This document shows, in pieces, positions 36,157 to 44,944 of a stretch of DNA of 64,000 nt. The translations under genes and the position numbers were made by a program. This DNA comes from Xenophilus aerolatus (lineage in GTDB: Bacteria > Pseudomonadota > Gammaproteobacteria > Burkholderiales > Burkholderiaceae_C), in contig QAIB01000011.1 in NCBI GenBank assembly GCA_030418545.1, forward strand, positions 103,258-167,257. The letters run 5' to 3'. The notes under the pieces are model-generated. The model did not search any database. It was not told where the DNA came from and was given only the letters and a program-made list of their open reading frames with translations. The stretch's first letter is position 1, and each line of letters starts with the position of its first letter.

Positions 36157-38807
36157 TGCAACTGGTCAAGCCCGGGGCGCTGGGCTTTCTCAGCCGCCCC
36201 ATCGAATACCGCAAGCGCTTCGGCCTGTGCCTGAGCGTTCTTGCGCATGTGCCGATGGCACAGGGTGAGCGCGGCAGCCTCTGGGGCGAGCAGTCGATGT
36301 GGAAGTTCCTGGCCGCACAGCCGGGGCTGGCGATGGTTGACGAAGGCATGGCCAAGCTCACGCCCGAGTTCCTGGTCCTGGGCCGGGCCCATGCGCCAGA
36401 GCCCACCGCACGCGGCGCGCGCGTACGGGCCACGCTGGGCGGCACGACCAAGGAAGTCCTCGCCTTCGCGCCCCGCCACTGGGATGGCGCCGAATTCCGC
36501 TGGGCCCGGCCTTACGAGCCGGTTCCGCTGCGCTGGGAGTACGGCTACGGCGGGCCGGACTATCCCGCCAACCCGCTGGGCATGGGACGTGCCGCCGTCG
36601 AGGGCGTGCGCTGGCTGCCGCAGCTGGAACTGCCGCACGCCCGCGTGACCACGCCCGACGCCGCCGTGCAGCCCGCGGGCTTCGGCGCGCTGGACCTGCT
36701 GCACCCGCAGCGCGCGGCGCTGCGCGGCACCTACGACGGCGACTACCTGCAGCAGCACGCACCCGGCTTTCCACCCGACCTGGACTGGTCGCACTTCAAC
36801 ATGGCACCGCGTGACCAGTGGCTCGGCGCGCCGCTGGCCGGCGACGAAGCCTACGCGCTGGAGAACATGCACCCCACGCGGCCGCTGATCGAGGGCCACC
36901 TCCCCGGCTTGCGCGCCCGCGCGTTCAGCAACTACACCGTCGCCCCCGAGGCACGGGCGACGGGCGGCGCGACGCACAAGCTGAAGGAGGTGCCCCTGCG
37001 CCTGACCACGGTGTGGTTCTTCCCCGAGGCGGAGCGCATGGTGCTGGTATGGCACGGCCTGGCCGAGGTGGGCGAGGCCGATGGGGCCGACATCGCCCAC
37101 CTGCTCGTGGCGCTGGAACGGCCGAGCGAGCCGCGGCCCGACGCGCACTACGTCGAAGTCCTGGAGAAGCGGCTCGACCCCGTCCACGGCGGGATCGAGA
37201 GCCTGGACGACAGCAGCCTGCTGCCCCTGGGAGTGGACACCACCGACCCCGACTTCGAACAGGCGGCCGCGCCCTTCCGGATGGAGGGCCTGCAGGGTCA
37301 GGCGCAACGCCGCCGTGCCGACATCGACGTCGCGCTCGCGCGCGAGCGGCTGATGGCCGAAGGCCGCGACCCCGACGCCATGGGCATCCGCCTGCCCACG
37401 CCGGAGCCGGCGCCCACGCCGGCCCAGCTGCCGGGCTACCTCAAGGCCCGCCGCAAGGAAATGGACGCCCAGCGCTGGGCCATGGTCGACGATCTGGCCA
37501 GGCTGCTGGAAAAGGCGCTGGCCTTCGAGGACGAGCAGCAGGTGAAGCTGGCCGACCTGGTGCACCGCGGTCCGCCCCTCTACAACGCCGAGCGGCACCT
37601 GGCGCAGCTCAAGGCCGATATGCCCGCGCTGCCGATGCCCGAGGCCGAACTGCTCACGAAACTGCGCCAGCGCGAGGCGGCGGAGCGCCTGGGCTACTGG
37701 CAGTCGGCCCACCTGCAGCCGCCGGCCCGTCCGCTGGCGGGCGAGCAGGGGACGGCCCGCCGTCGCGAGATCATGCTGCTGATCGAGCGGCAGCACCGGG
37801 TGCTGCCCTGGATCGACCTGACGGGCGTGGACCTGTCCGACCTCGACCTGCGCGGCTTCGACTTCTCGGCCGCCTGGCTGGAGAGTGTCAATCTGCGCGG
37901 CGCCAACATCTCAGGCTGCAGCTTCAAGGGCGCGGTGCTCGCGCACGCGGTGCTCGATGGCTGCGTCGCCATCGGCGCCGACTTCACGGGTGCCAACCTC
38001 GGGTGCGCGCAACTGGCCGGCGCCGTGCTCGACCGCGCGGACCTCTCCGGTGCCGTGCTGATGCGTGCCAGCCTCGCCCACAGCCGACTCGTGGGCGCCA
38101 CGCTGGCGGGCGTCAACCTGCTCGAGAGCCAATGGGGCCCCGCCGACTGGAGCGGCGCGCGCCTGGGCGGGCTGACCTTCTACAAGCTGGACCTGCGCGG
38201 CCTGGTTCTCGCCGAGGCCGACCTCACGGGCGCGACCTTCGTGGAATGCGACCTGCGCGGCATCGACGCGTCGGGCGCGCTGCTCGGCAGCGCGACCTTC
38301 GTGGACTGCCGGCTGCAGAAGGCGCGGCTGCACGGCGCACGCGCGGCCGGCGCAGTCTTCACCCGCAACACCGTGCTGGACGGGCTGGACGCCGCGGGCG
38401 CCGACTTCAGCCAGTCGAACTGGGGTGAATGCAGCGCCGTTGGCGTGCGGGCGCCCCGGGCCGTGTTCGACGGCGCCAACTTCGGCATGGCCGACCTGCG
38501 CCGTGCCGACCTTCGCCAGGCCTCGGCGCGCGGTGCCCTGCTGCGCAAGGCACGCTGCAACCAGGCACGCATGGCCGGGCTCAATGCACAGGACGCGGTG
38601 TTCGCGCACGCCAATCTGCGGGCCGTCGATTTCCGGCAGGCCAGCCTGTTCGGCGCCGACCTCACGCGCGTCGTGCTCGATGGCGACACGCTGTTCGAGG
38701 GCGCCAACCTCGAGCGCTGCCGCACCTGGCCGCGCCTGAGCGCGGCCCAGCAGGCGCAGTGGGCCGCGCGGGATGCCGCGCTGGATGCCGAGGGGGTGGC
38801 TTCATGA
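36156..38807 (+). CDS. DUF2169 domain protein fused to pentapeptide repeats
   Basis: An 883-residue protein. Residues 1-330 form a DUF2169 domain (FGLCLSVLAHVPMA, PHWDG-like ARHWDGAEFRWARPYEPVPL, YGYGGPDYPANPLGMG). A helical region about 330-540 follows, then some 40 pentapeptide repeats of the A(D/N)LxG type (about 550-860, for example GADFTGANLGCAQLAGAVLD) that should form a right-handed beta-helix. DUF2169 proteins sit beside VgrG/PAAR genes and have been linked to effector loading on the spike. Coupled to vgrG by a 1-bp overlap. Confidence 0.88.
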   Translation: MQLVKPGALGFLSRPIEYRKRFGLCLSVLAHVPMAQGERGSLWGEQSMWKFLAAQPGLAMVDEGMAKLTPEFLVLGRAHAPEPTARGARVRATLGGTTKEVLAFAPRHWDGAEFRWARPYEPVPLRWEYGYGGPDYPANPLGMGRAAVEGVRWLPQLELPHARVTTPDAAVQPAGFGALDLLHPQRAALRGTYDGDYLQQHAPGFPPDLDWSHFNMAPRDQWLGAPLAGDEAYALENMHPTRPLIEGHLPGLRARAFSNYTVAPEARATGGATHKLKEVPLRLTTVWFFPEAERMVLVWHGLAEVGEADGADIAHLLVALERPSEPRPDAHYVEVLEKRLDPVHGGIESLDDSSLLPLGVDTTDPDFEQAAAPFRMEGLQGQAQRRRADIDVALARERLMAEGRDPDAMGIRLPTPEPAPTPAQLPGYLKARRKEMDAQRWAMVDDLARLLEKALAFEDEQQVKLADLVHRGPPLYNAERHLAQLKADMPALPMPEAELLTKLRQREAAERLGYWQSAHLQPPARPLAGEQGTARRREIMLLIERQHRVLPWIDLTGVDLSDLDLRGFDFSAAWLESVNLRGANISGCSFKGAVLAHAVLDGCVAIGADFTGANLGCAQLAGAVLDRADLSGAVLMRASLAHSRLVGATLAGVNLLESQWGPADWSGARLGGLTFYKLDLRGLVLAEADLTGATFVECDLRGIDASGALLGSATFVDCRLQKARLHGARAAGAVFTRNTVLDGLDAAGADFSQSNWGECSAVGVRAPRAVFDGANFGMADLRRADLRQASARGALLRKARCNQARMAGLNAQDAVFAHANLRAVDFRQASLFGADLTRVVLDGDTLFEGANLERCRTWPRLSAAQQAQWAARDAALDAEGVAS

Positions 38808-38899
38808 GCCGCCGCCGCGCCGCGCCCGGCAAGCGAAGCGCAGCCTTCGGCTACACGGGGGCTCGCACCGTGGTGCGAAGCACGGAGGTGATCCGATGA
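38804..38899 (+). CDS. 31-codon bridging frame (doubtful gene)
   Basis: Begins with an ATG overlapping the previous stop (ATGA) and ends with a TGA overlapping the next ATG. The product is Arg/Ala-rich (MSRRRAAPGKRSAAFGYTG). The DNA contains hairpins AGCC/GGCT and CGCACC gt GGTGCG, like a REP-type repeat. It may only serve to pass ribosomes to the next gene. Confidence 0.25.
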   Translation: MSRRRAAPGKRSAAFGYTGARTVVRSTEVIR

Positions 38900-39951
38900 C
38901 CATCAGCGCAGCCGTCCTGACCCTGGGCGCCTCGCTGGGCGAGACCTTCGAGGGCCGCGACTTCAGCGGCGGCCACTACGCCTCGGCCTTCCTGGGCGGC
39001 GGGGTGTTCACCCGTTGCACCTGGAGCGCGGCCGACTTGCGCCAATGCGACGCGCGCGAGGCGGTGTTCGACCAGTGCGACCTGCGCGGCGTGTGCTTCG
39101 CCGGCGCCAACCTGCGGCATGCCGTGTTCAACGGCTGCAAGCTGTCGCATGCCGATTTCCGCGGCGCCCATCTGCACGCCACGACCTTCAACGACTGCGC
39201 GCTGCCCGACAGCCAGTTCGCGCAGGCGTGGATGGGCATGGCCAGGCTGCACGGTTGCACGCTGGAACATGCCGGGCTGCAACAGGCCCAGCTGGACGCG
39301 GCCACCTTCTCGGGCTGCAGGATGCTCGACGTGAATGCAGACGGCTCGCACTGGATCCACACCACCGTGAACGAATGCGACCTGAGCCAGGCGACCTGGG
39401 CCGGTGCCTCGATGACGCGGGTGAGCTTCTTCAAGACGCCGCTGCAGGCCAGGCGCTTCGACGGTGCGGCCTTCCAGTCCTGCCAGTTCGCCGGTTGCGA
39501 CCTCGTCGGCAGCAGCTTCGTGGAGGCGAAGCTGGCGCAGTGCAACTTCATGGGGGCGGCGCTGGAGGGCTGCAACTTTGCGCGTGTGCAGGCGGCCCAC
39601 GCCCTCTTCTGCGAAGCGCAGGGGCAGGGGGTCGGTTTCGAAGGTGCCGATCTCACGCAGGCGCTGTTCAGCAAGGCACGGCTGCCGGCGGCCAACTTCA
39701 GCGGCGCCCGACTGCACCAGTGCCATTTCGCCCAGGCGCAGCTGCCGCAGGCGCGCTTCCAGGGCGCCGACTGCACCTATGCCGATTTCAGCCACGCGCT
39801 GCTGGACCGTGCCGACTTCCGCCAGGCCGTGATGGCGCGCAGCGTGCTGCACCGTGCGTCGCTGCGCGACGCGCAACTCACCGACCAGGCACGCGCATTG
39901 GGCACCGACCCGCAACGTGCGCGGGCCGAAGACTGGGCCATCGCCGCATGA
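38896..39951 (+). CDS. pentapeptide-repeat protein
   Basis: A 351-residue protein made almost wholly of pentapeptide repeats (ADLRQCDAREAVFDQCDLRG, GANLRHAVFNGCKLSHADFR). Unusually many repeats carry Cys at a fixed place (NGCKL, NDCAL, SGCRM, AGCDL), giving about 20 Cys. Start at ATG 38896, preceded by GGAGGTG. It stands between the DUF2169 gene and the DUF3540 gene, as in other spike-loading clusters. Probable role: a partner for effector or PAAR loading; not proven. Confidence 0.85.
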   Translation: MTISAAVLTLGASLGETFEGRDFSGGHYASAFLGGGVFTRCTWSAADLRQCDAREAVFDQCDLRGVCFAGANLRHAVFNGCKLSHADFRGAHLHATTFNDCALPDSQFAQAWMGMARLHGCTLEHAGLQQAQLDAATFSGCRMLDVNADGSHWIHTTVNECDLSQATWAGASMTRVSFFKTPLQARRFDGAAFQSCQFAGCDLVGSSFVEAKLAQCNFMGAALEGCNFARVQAAHALFCEAQGQGVGFEGADLTQALFSKARLPAANFSGARLHQCHFAQAQLPQARFQGADCTYADFSHALLDRADFRQAVMARSVLHRASLRDAQLTDQARALGTDPQRARAEDWAIAA

Positions 39952-39989
39952 GCGCCGCCACTCCCATGAGCCCGCGACGGAGAACCTCC

Positions 39990-40640
39990 ATGACGACCAC
40001 CTTGTCCCGCCCGCGCGCCGCCCACGGGCACGCCGCGCCGCCTGCATCCTCCTGCGCTGCAACGGCTCCGCCCGCAGAGAGCCGATGGCACACCGCCGTC
40101 GTGGTGTCGGCCACCTTGCCCAGCCTGCGGCTGTCGGTCGACGGCCACGAGCGCGACGCGGTGCAGGCACTCGGCTGCCTCGTGGAACTGCAGACCGGCG
40201 ACGAGGTGGCGGCCTTCGTCCAGGGCGAACGCTGCTGGGTCACGGCCCTGCTCGAGCGGCCGGTGGCACAACCCCTGCGGATCGGCAGTCCGCACGGGCT
40301 GTCGCTTCGCGGGCCGCACGTCACCGTGGAGGCCGAGGAAAGCCTGCGCTTGCAGGCGCCCCAGGTGCACCTGGGCTGCATGCAGGCGCAGTTCACGGGC
40401 CAGCGGCTGCACCTGGTGGCGGCCGGCATCAAGGCCGTCGGCAGCGCGCTGAGCACGGTGTTCGACCGCGTGCAGCATTTCAGCAAGCAGCACCAGCGCA
40501 CCACCGAAGGCCTGGACCGCACGCAGGCGCAGCACATGGAACTGCAGGCCGAACAGCTGCTGCAGGTGCGCAGCGAGCACACGCTGATCGACGGCGAAAA
40601 GCTCGTCAAGGCGCGCGGTGCGCAGATCCATTTCGGTTGA
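39990..40640 (+). CDS. DUF3540 domain protein
   Basis: About 216 residues. A short Ala-rich start is followed by WHTAVVVSATLPSLRLSVDG and a beta-rich C-terminal part (GLSLRGPHVTVEAEESLRLQ, LQAEQLLQVRSEHTLIDGEK) resembling a VgrG-needle-like beta structure. ATG 39990 is chosen because GGAGA lies 7 bp upstream; an alternative ATG at 39948 overlaps the previous stop (ATGA) and would add 14 residues. DUF3540 genes go with DUF2169 and DUF4150 in T6SS spike clusters; the biochemical role is unknown. Confidence 0.8.
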   Translation: MTTTLSRPRAAHGHAAPPASSCAATAPPAESRWHTAVVVSATLPSLRLSVDGHERDAVQALGCLVELQTGDEVAAFVQGERCWVTALLERPVAQPLRIGSPHGLSLRGPHVTVEAEESLRLQAPQVHLGCMQAQFTGQRLHLVAAGIKAVGSALSTVFDRVQHFSKQHQRTTEGLDRTQAQHMELQAEQLLQVRSEHTLIDGEKLVKARGAQIHFG

Positions 40641-40662
40641 CCGCACAGCCCGGGAGCGCGCA

Positions 40663-41058
40663 ATGTTCGCCAACTGCCAGATGATGGGCACCGACATGGG
40701 CTTTCCCGATGTCTGCCTGACGCCGACGCCCGCGGGGCCGGTGCCGATTCCGTACCCCAACATCGCCATGGGCCCGATGGCGATCCCCAACTGCCCCAAC
40801 ATCCTCATCATGTGCACGCCGGCCCACAACCTGGGCACCACCATTCCAATGACCAACGGCGACAACTCGGGCGTCAACATGGGCGTGGCCTCGGGCACGG
40901 TGATGGGGCCCTCGCGGCACGTCACCGGCGCCTTCACCGTGCTGTTCAACGGCATGCCGGCCTCGCGCCTGACCAGCATGAGCCTGCAGAACAGCACCAA
41001 CTGCCCTGGCATGCGTGCCGTGCCCAGCCAGCCCCTGGTGCTGCTGCTCGCACCATGA
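40663..41058 (+). CDS. DUF4150 PAAR-like spike-tip protein
   Basis: A 131-residue protein: MFANCQMMGTDMGFPDVCLT, then TPAGPVPIPYPNIAMGP, with repeated Pro/Met/Cys turns typical of the DUF4150 (PAAR-like) cone that caps VgrG. There is no C-terminal toxin extension. It is the only PAAR-like gene in the window. GGGAG precedes the ATG. Confidence 0.9.
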   Translation: MFANCQMMGTDMGFPDVCLTPTPAGPVPIPYPNIAMGPMAIPNCPNILIMCTPAHNLGTTIPMTNGDNSGVNMGVASGTVMGPSRHVTGAFTVLFNGMPASRLTSMSLQNSTNCPGMRAVPSQPLVLLLAP

Positions 41059-41168
41059 TGCAGGCCATCCCGATGTCGCGGAGTCCAGCCATGCCGATCC
41101 CACTTCCTTGCCGCGTGGTCGTCGAGGCCCCTCTTTCTTCCCGTGCCTGCCCGCGGGGGACCGCATGA
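41055..41168 (+). CDS. 37-codon bridging frame (doubtful gene)
   Basis: The ATG at 41055 overlaps the DUF4150 stop (ATGA), and its TGA (41166-41168) overlaps the ATG of the FHA gene, so it fills the gap exactly. The product starts MMQAIPMSRSPAMPIPLPCR with no recognised feature. Likely a translational bridge or chance. Confidence 0.25.
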   Translation: MMQAIPMSRSPAMPIPLPCRVVVEAPLSSRACPRGTA

Positions 41169-42997
41169 TCCGCATCAGCGCCGAGGGCCTGGGCGGTGCG
41201 TCGGCCGAGTTCGGGCCGGCCGGCGGCACCATCGGCCGCGCCGACACCAACACGCTGGTGCTCAGCGATCCGGACCGCACCGTCTCGCGCGTGCATGCGC
41301 AGGTGCTGTGCCGCGCGGGGCAGTTCGTCGTCATCGATCGCGGCAGCAACCCGATGCTGCACAACGGGCGCTCGCTCGGTGCCGGCCAGGAGGCCGTGCT
41401 GAGCGATGGCGACCGCCTGGTGATCGGCAGCTTCCAGCTGACGGTGTCGGTGCAGCAGGCCGCAGTCCCGGCGCCCGCGCCGGCGGTGGCGCCCGACCCG
41501 TTCGCCACGCAGTTCGGGGCCGGCGCAGCGCCCGTCGCATCGGACGATCCCTTCGCCGATCTGCTCGACGGCCTCGGCGCTCCGGCTCCCGTGCCCAGCG
41601 CCCGCGCGCGTGCGCCGGCTCCGCCCCCGCTGCCTGAGCCCGGTCCTTTCGCCGATCCCATGGGTCTGGCGGCCGCGCCGCCGCCGGGCGGCGCCGCAGA
41701 TCCCTTTGCCGACCTGCTCGGCCCGGGCCTTGGCGGCGCTCCCGCACCGGCGTCGATGGCGCCCTTCGACGACTTCTCCGACCTCGGCCTGCCGGCGGCG
41801 TCCGCGCCCACGGCCAGCGGCCAGCGCATCGACGACCTGTTCGGCGGCGTCGCGGGGATCGGCGGCGATCCGCTCGCGCTGTCGCCGCTGGCCGATCCGC
41901 TGCTGCAGCCCAACACCTCAGCGACCGACGACCCGTTCGCGGCCTTGGGTCAGGCACAGGCGCCGCGGCAGGCGCCCCGGCCGGACCATGTGCCGATCGG
42001 ACAGTTCGGCTACACGCCGCCGAAGGCGGTGCCGGCCCCGGCGCCGCTGCCGCCGGCGACCGAGGACGCGCCGATGTTCGACGACCAGACGGGCCAGCCG
42101 ATCCGCATCGCACGCGCACCTGCTCCAGCCTTGCGCGAGCCCACGCACGCGGCGCCGGTCATGGCGCCGGCGCCTGCGGTCGTTCCACCAGCTCCACCGC
42201 GGGCCCCGACACCGCCGGCGCCCGCTCCTGCCGCTGCCCTGCCGATGGACGATGCGGCCTTTGCCGACCTGCTGGGGCCGGGCGACGCGGTGGGGGCCGC
42301 GGCGCCGGTGCCTGTTCCGGCCGCTGCCCCGGTGCCGCGCGCGGCACCCGCCGTGCCGGTGTCGCCCACGACGGGTGGCGTCGCCGCGGGCGACGCCGAG
42401 TTGCTGGCCGCCTTCCTGCGCGGCCTGGGCCCGGTCCACCAGGCACCCACCACCCTGACGCCAGCGCTGATGGAGCGCATCGGTGTGCTGCTGCGCGGCG
42501 CGACCGAGGGCACGCTGCAACTGCTGCTCACCCGCCAGGAGCTCAAGCGCGAGGTGCGGGCCGAGGTGACCATGATCGCGGCGCAGGCCAACAACCCGCT
42601 GAAGTTCTCGCCCACGGTCGACGTGGCGCTGGCCCACCTGCTGGGGCCCGGCGTGCGCGGCTTCATGCCCGCCGAGGCGGCGATGCGCGATGCCTACGAC
42701 GACCTGCGCTCGCACCAGTTCGGCGTCATGGTCGGCATGCGCGCGGCCCTGGCCAAGCTGATCGAGCGCTTCGGCCCCGACGAGCTGGAGAAGAAGATCG
42801 CCGCCAAGTCCGCGCTGGACAGCCTGTTCGCCTCGGGGCGCAAGGCCCGGCTGTGGGACCAGTTCGTGGCGCTCTACGGCACCATCGCCGCCGAGGCGGA
42901 GGACGACTTCCACACGCTCTTCGGCAAGGCCTTCCTCGAGGCCTACGAGGAACAGATGGCGCGCCTGAAGGATGCCGGCGCGCCGGCGTCCCGCTGA
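41165..42997 (+). CDS. tagH: T6SS FHA-domain protein TagH
   Basis: A 610-residue cytosolic protein. The N-terminal FHA domain (about 1-95) has the phosphothreonine-binding pattern GRADTNTLVLSD, SRVHAQVL and GSNPMLHNG. A long Pro/Ala-rich disordered linker (about 100-420) has repeated DPFADL-type motifs (four or five copies). The C-terminal T6SS FHA domain (about 430-605) includes LTPALMERIGVLLRGATEGT and LLGPGVRGFMP. It is the expected target of the kinase at 17586 and of PppA just downstream. Confidence 0.93.
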   Translation: MIRISAEGLGGASAEFGPAGGTIGRADTNTLVLSDPDRTVSRVHAQVLCRAGQFVVIDRGSNPMLHNGRSLGAGQEAVLSDGDRLVIGSFQLTVSVQQAAVPAPAPAVAPDPFATQFGAGAAPVASDDPFADLLDGLGAPAPVPSARARAPAPPPLPEPGPFADPMGLAAAPPPGGAADPFADLLGPGLGGAPAPASMAPFDDFSDLGLPAASAPTASGQRIDDLFGGVAGIGGDPLALSPLADPLLQPNTSATDDPFAALGQAQAPRQAPRPDHVPIGQFGYTPPKAVPAPAPLPPATEDAPMFDDQTGQPIRIARAPAPALREPTHAAPVMAPAPAVVPPAPPRAPTPPAPAPAAALPMDDAAFADLLGPGDAVGAAAPVPVPAAAPVPRAAPAVPVSPTTGGVAAGDAELLAAFLRGLGPVHQAPTTLTPALMERIGVLLRGATEGTLQLLLTRQELKREVRAEVTMIAAQANNPLKFSPTVDVALAHLLGPGVRGFMPAEAAMRDAYDDLRSHQFGVMVGMRAALAKLIERFGPDELEKKIAAKSALDSLFASGRKARLWDQFVALYGTIAAEAEDDFHTLFGKAFLEAYEEQMARLKDAGAPASR

Positions 42998-43015
42998 GCG
43001 GAGAAGGAGCAGGGC

Positions 43016-43807
43016 GTGGAAATCGAGATCGTCTCGCTCTCCAAGCAGGGGGGGCGCGAGTACAACGAGGACGTGCACGGCCATTGGCACAACGGGCACT
43101 TCGTCGCCTGCCTGGTGGCCGATGGTGCCGGCGGCCATGGCGGCGGCGACGTCGCGGCCGCCACGGCGCGCAGCAGCATCCTGGCCGGCTTCGCGGCCGG
43201 CCCCACCCTGGACGCGGACGCCCTGCGCGCCTTGCTCGACCGGGCCAACCTGGACGTGGTGGCCCGACAGGCCGAGGGCGGCAAGCTGGCCAGCATGCGC
43301 TCGACCGTGGTGCTGGCGGCGGTGGACCTGGAACAGCACGCGCTGGTGTGGGCCCACACCGGCGACAGCCGGGCCTACCTGTTCCGCGGCGGCGCCATCG
43401 TCGCGCGCACGACCGACCACAGCCTGGTGCAGCAGATGGTGGCCAGCGGCATGCTCGACGACGAGGGCGCCCGGCTGCACCCCCAGCGCAACATGCTGCT
43501 GTCGGCGCTGGGCTCGGTGCAGGAGCCGCCCGACATCACGGTGTCCGGCCGCATGCGCCTCGAGGTGGGCGACGTGCTGCTGCTGTGCTCCGACGGCGTG
43601 TGGGAGCCGCTGGGCGACGAGTGGCTCGTCGACACGCTGCATGCCGCGCGCACGGCGGCGCAGTGGACCGAGGAGCTCGACGCGCAGATCCAGGCCCAGG
43701 CCAAGCCGGGGCACGACAACTACACCGCGGTGGTGCTGTGGGTGCTGCGCGAGGACGAGGAGTCGACCCGGCTGATGGCCGACCCCGGGCCGGCCGATCC
43801 GGAATGA
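43016..43807 (+). CDS. pppA: T6SS PP2C-type protein phosphatase PppA
   Basis: A 263-residue PPM/PP2C phosphatase. Metal-site motifs are present: VADGAGGHGGGDVAA, HTGDSRAYLFR, CSDGVWEPL and HDNYTAVVL. It removes phosphate from the FHA protein and shuts the T6SS down. The start is GTG 43016 (VEIEIVSLSKQGGREYNED), preceded by GAGAAGGAG. It is the last plus-strand T6SS gene of the block and faces the OmpA-family gene. Confidence 0.94.
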   Translation: MEIEIVSLSKQGGREYNEDVHGHWHNGHFVACLVADGAGGHGGGDVAAATARSSILAGFAAGPTLDADALRALLDRANLDVVARQAEGGKLASMRSTVVLAAVDLEQHALVWAHTGDSRAYLFRGGAIVARTTDHSLVQQMVASGMLDDEGARLHPQRNMLLSALGSVQEPPDITVSGRMRLEVGDVLLLCSDGVWEPLGDEWLVDTLHAARTAAQWTEELDAQIQAQAKPGHDNYTAVVLWVLREDEESTRLMADPGPADPE

Positions 43808-43864
43808 AAAGTGCCTGCAGCGCCCGTCCGGCGGGCGCAAGCAGCTACGAAAGGAATAGCAGCC
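43804..43864 (-). repeat. dispersed ~60-bp repeat, copy B, between convergent genes
   Basis: On the minus strand: GGCTGCTATTCCTTTCGTAG, then CTGCTTGCGCCCGCCGGACG and GGCGCTGCAGGCACTTTTC. It fills the whole gap between pppA and the OmpA-family gene and supplies the pppA stop codon region. The inner GCGCCCG/CGGGCGC arms can form a hairpin, so it may help end both transcripts. Confidence 0.7.
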
Positions 43865-43873
43865 GACCCTGGC

Positions 43874-44908
43874 TCAAAGGCGGACCAGTTCCACCCGCCG
43901 GTTCTTCGCGCGCCCTGCCTCCGAGTCGTTGGGCGCGATCGGTTCCGCCGCGCCGGCGCCGCGCGTGCCCAGGCGCCGAGGGTCGATGCCGGCCTTCACC
44001 AGCGCCGCGATCACCGCCACGCTGCGCCGTTGCGACAGGTCCTTGTTGTGAGCCTCGTTGCCCTGGGCGTCGGTATGGCCGACGACCTGCAGCCGCAACT
44101 GCGGATTGGCCCGCAGCAGCTTGGCCATCTCGTCCAGCGTCGGCTGCGACTCGGCGCGCAGCACGTCCTTGTCGATGTCGAAGTGCAGGCCGTAGAGGTT
44201 GATGCGCCCTTGCTCGGCCAGACCCTTCTGCATCGCGCCGGCGTCCACGAACACGATCTTGTTCGTCTCCATCGCCTGGCTCTCGACCACCCGCACGAAG
44301 GCGTAGTTGCCCACCTCGGGCCTGTGTTCGGCCAGTGCGATGCTGGCGTGCACCGTGCCCTCGGGCGTGCTGCGCCGTGCGAGCAGGTAGCGGCCGCTCA
44401 CGCCGAAGTAGTTGCGGACGTAGTCGCCGCGCTGGCCCAGGCGCGGCCATTCGGGGTCGTCCAGCGCGAGTGCGAAATCGTAGGGCGTGGTGGTGTCCAC
44501 GGACCCGGGGCGAGGCCTGTAGCACGAGGCATTGGCCGTGCCGCAGCTGAACAGCAGCTCGAAGCCCCTGGCCTTGAGGCTGGCCTCGTAATTGCGCAAT
44601 ACCTCCAGCGTGGAGCGGCCGGCGGGCAGCTGGTAGTAGTAGAGCGAGACCTTCCCTTCCAGCTTGAGAAGCTCGGGCCTGGCGCCGCCCCAGTTCTGCA
44701 GCGGCCCCTGGATCAGCCCCACTTCGTCGAATGCCGGGGCCTGGTAGCCGTCCAGCACGGCGCCTTCATAGCGGCCGACCAGCGGGTGGTCCTTGCCGGC
44801 CGGCGCTGCCGCAAGAGAAGGCAGCGCCACGGCTGCGCCGAGCGCGAGCGCAACGGCGGCTGCGCGCAGCACGGCGGCGCGCGCGCGGGGCAGTCTGAAC
44901 TCGCTCAT
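43874..44908 (-). CDS. OmpA-family outer-membrane/periplasmic protein (DUF4892-like plus OmpA)
   Basis: A 344-residue exported protein (signal AAVLRAAAVALALGAAVALP). The middle resembles DUF4892 (LYYYQLPAGRSTLEVLRNYE, RGFELLFSC). The OmpA-like domain (about 235-344) has LHFDIDKDVLRAES, LQVVGHTDAQGNEAHNKDLS and AKNRRVELVRL, a peptidoglycan anchor. It is last in the minus-strand tssA-tssB-tssC-hcp group, 36 bp after the small gene before it. It probably stabilises the apparatus in the wall. Confidence 0.85.
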   Translation of the reverse strand: MSEFRLPRARAAVLRAAAVALALGAAVALPSLAAAPAGKDHPLVGRYEGAVLDGYQAPAFDEVGLIQGPLQNWGGARPELLKLEGKVSLYYYQLPAGRSTLEVLRNYEASLKARGFELLFSCGTANASCYRPRPGSVDTTTPYDFALALDDPEWPRLGQRGDYVRNYFGVSGRYLLARRSTPEGTVHASIALAEHRPEVGNYAFVRVVESQAMETNKIVFVDAGAMQKGLAEQGRINLYGLHFDIDKDVLRAESQPTLDEMAKLLRANPQLRLQVVGHTDAQGNEAHNKDLSQRRSVAVIAALVKAGIDPRRLGTRGAGAAEPIAPNDSEAGRAKNRRVELVRL

Positions 44909-44944
44909 GGCTGCGGCCGGTGGGCCCGAGGCACCGGAGCCCGC

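Noticed and set aside
36156..39951. Short regularly spaced DNA repeats that could be a CRISPR array
   Set aside because: They are the codons of pentapeptide repeats in two long open frames, not identical direct repeats with unique spacers.
41055..41168. Immunity gene for a spike effector between DUF4150 and tagH
   Set aside because: The 37-residue product has no recognisable feature, and the frame is better explained as a bridge.
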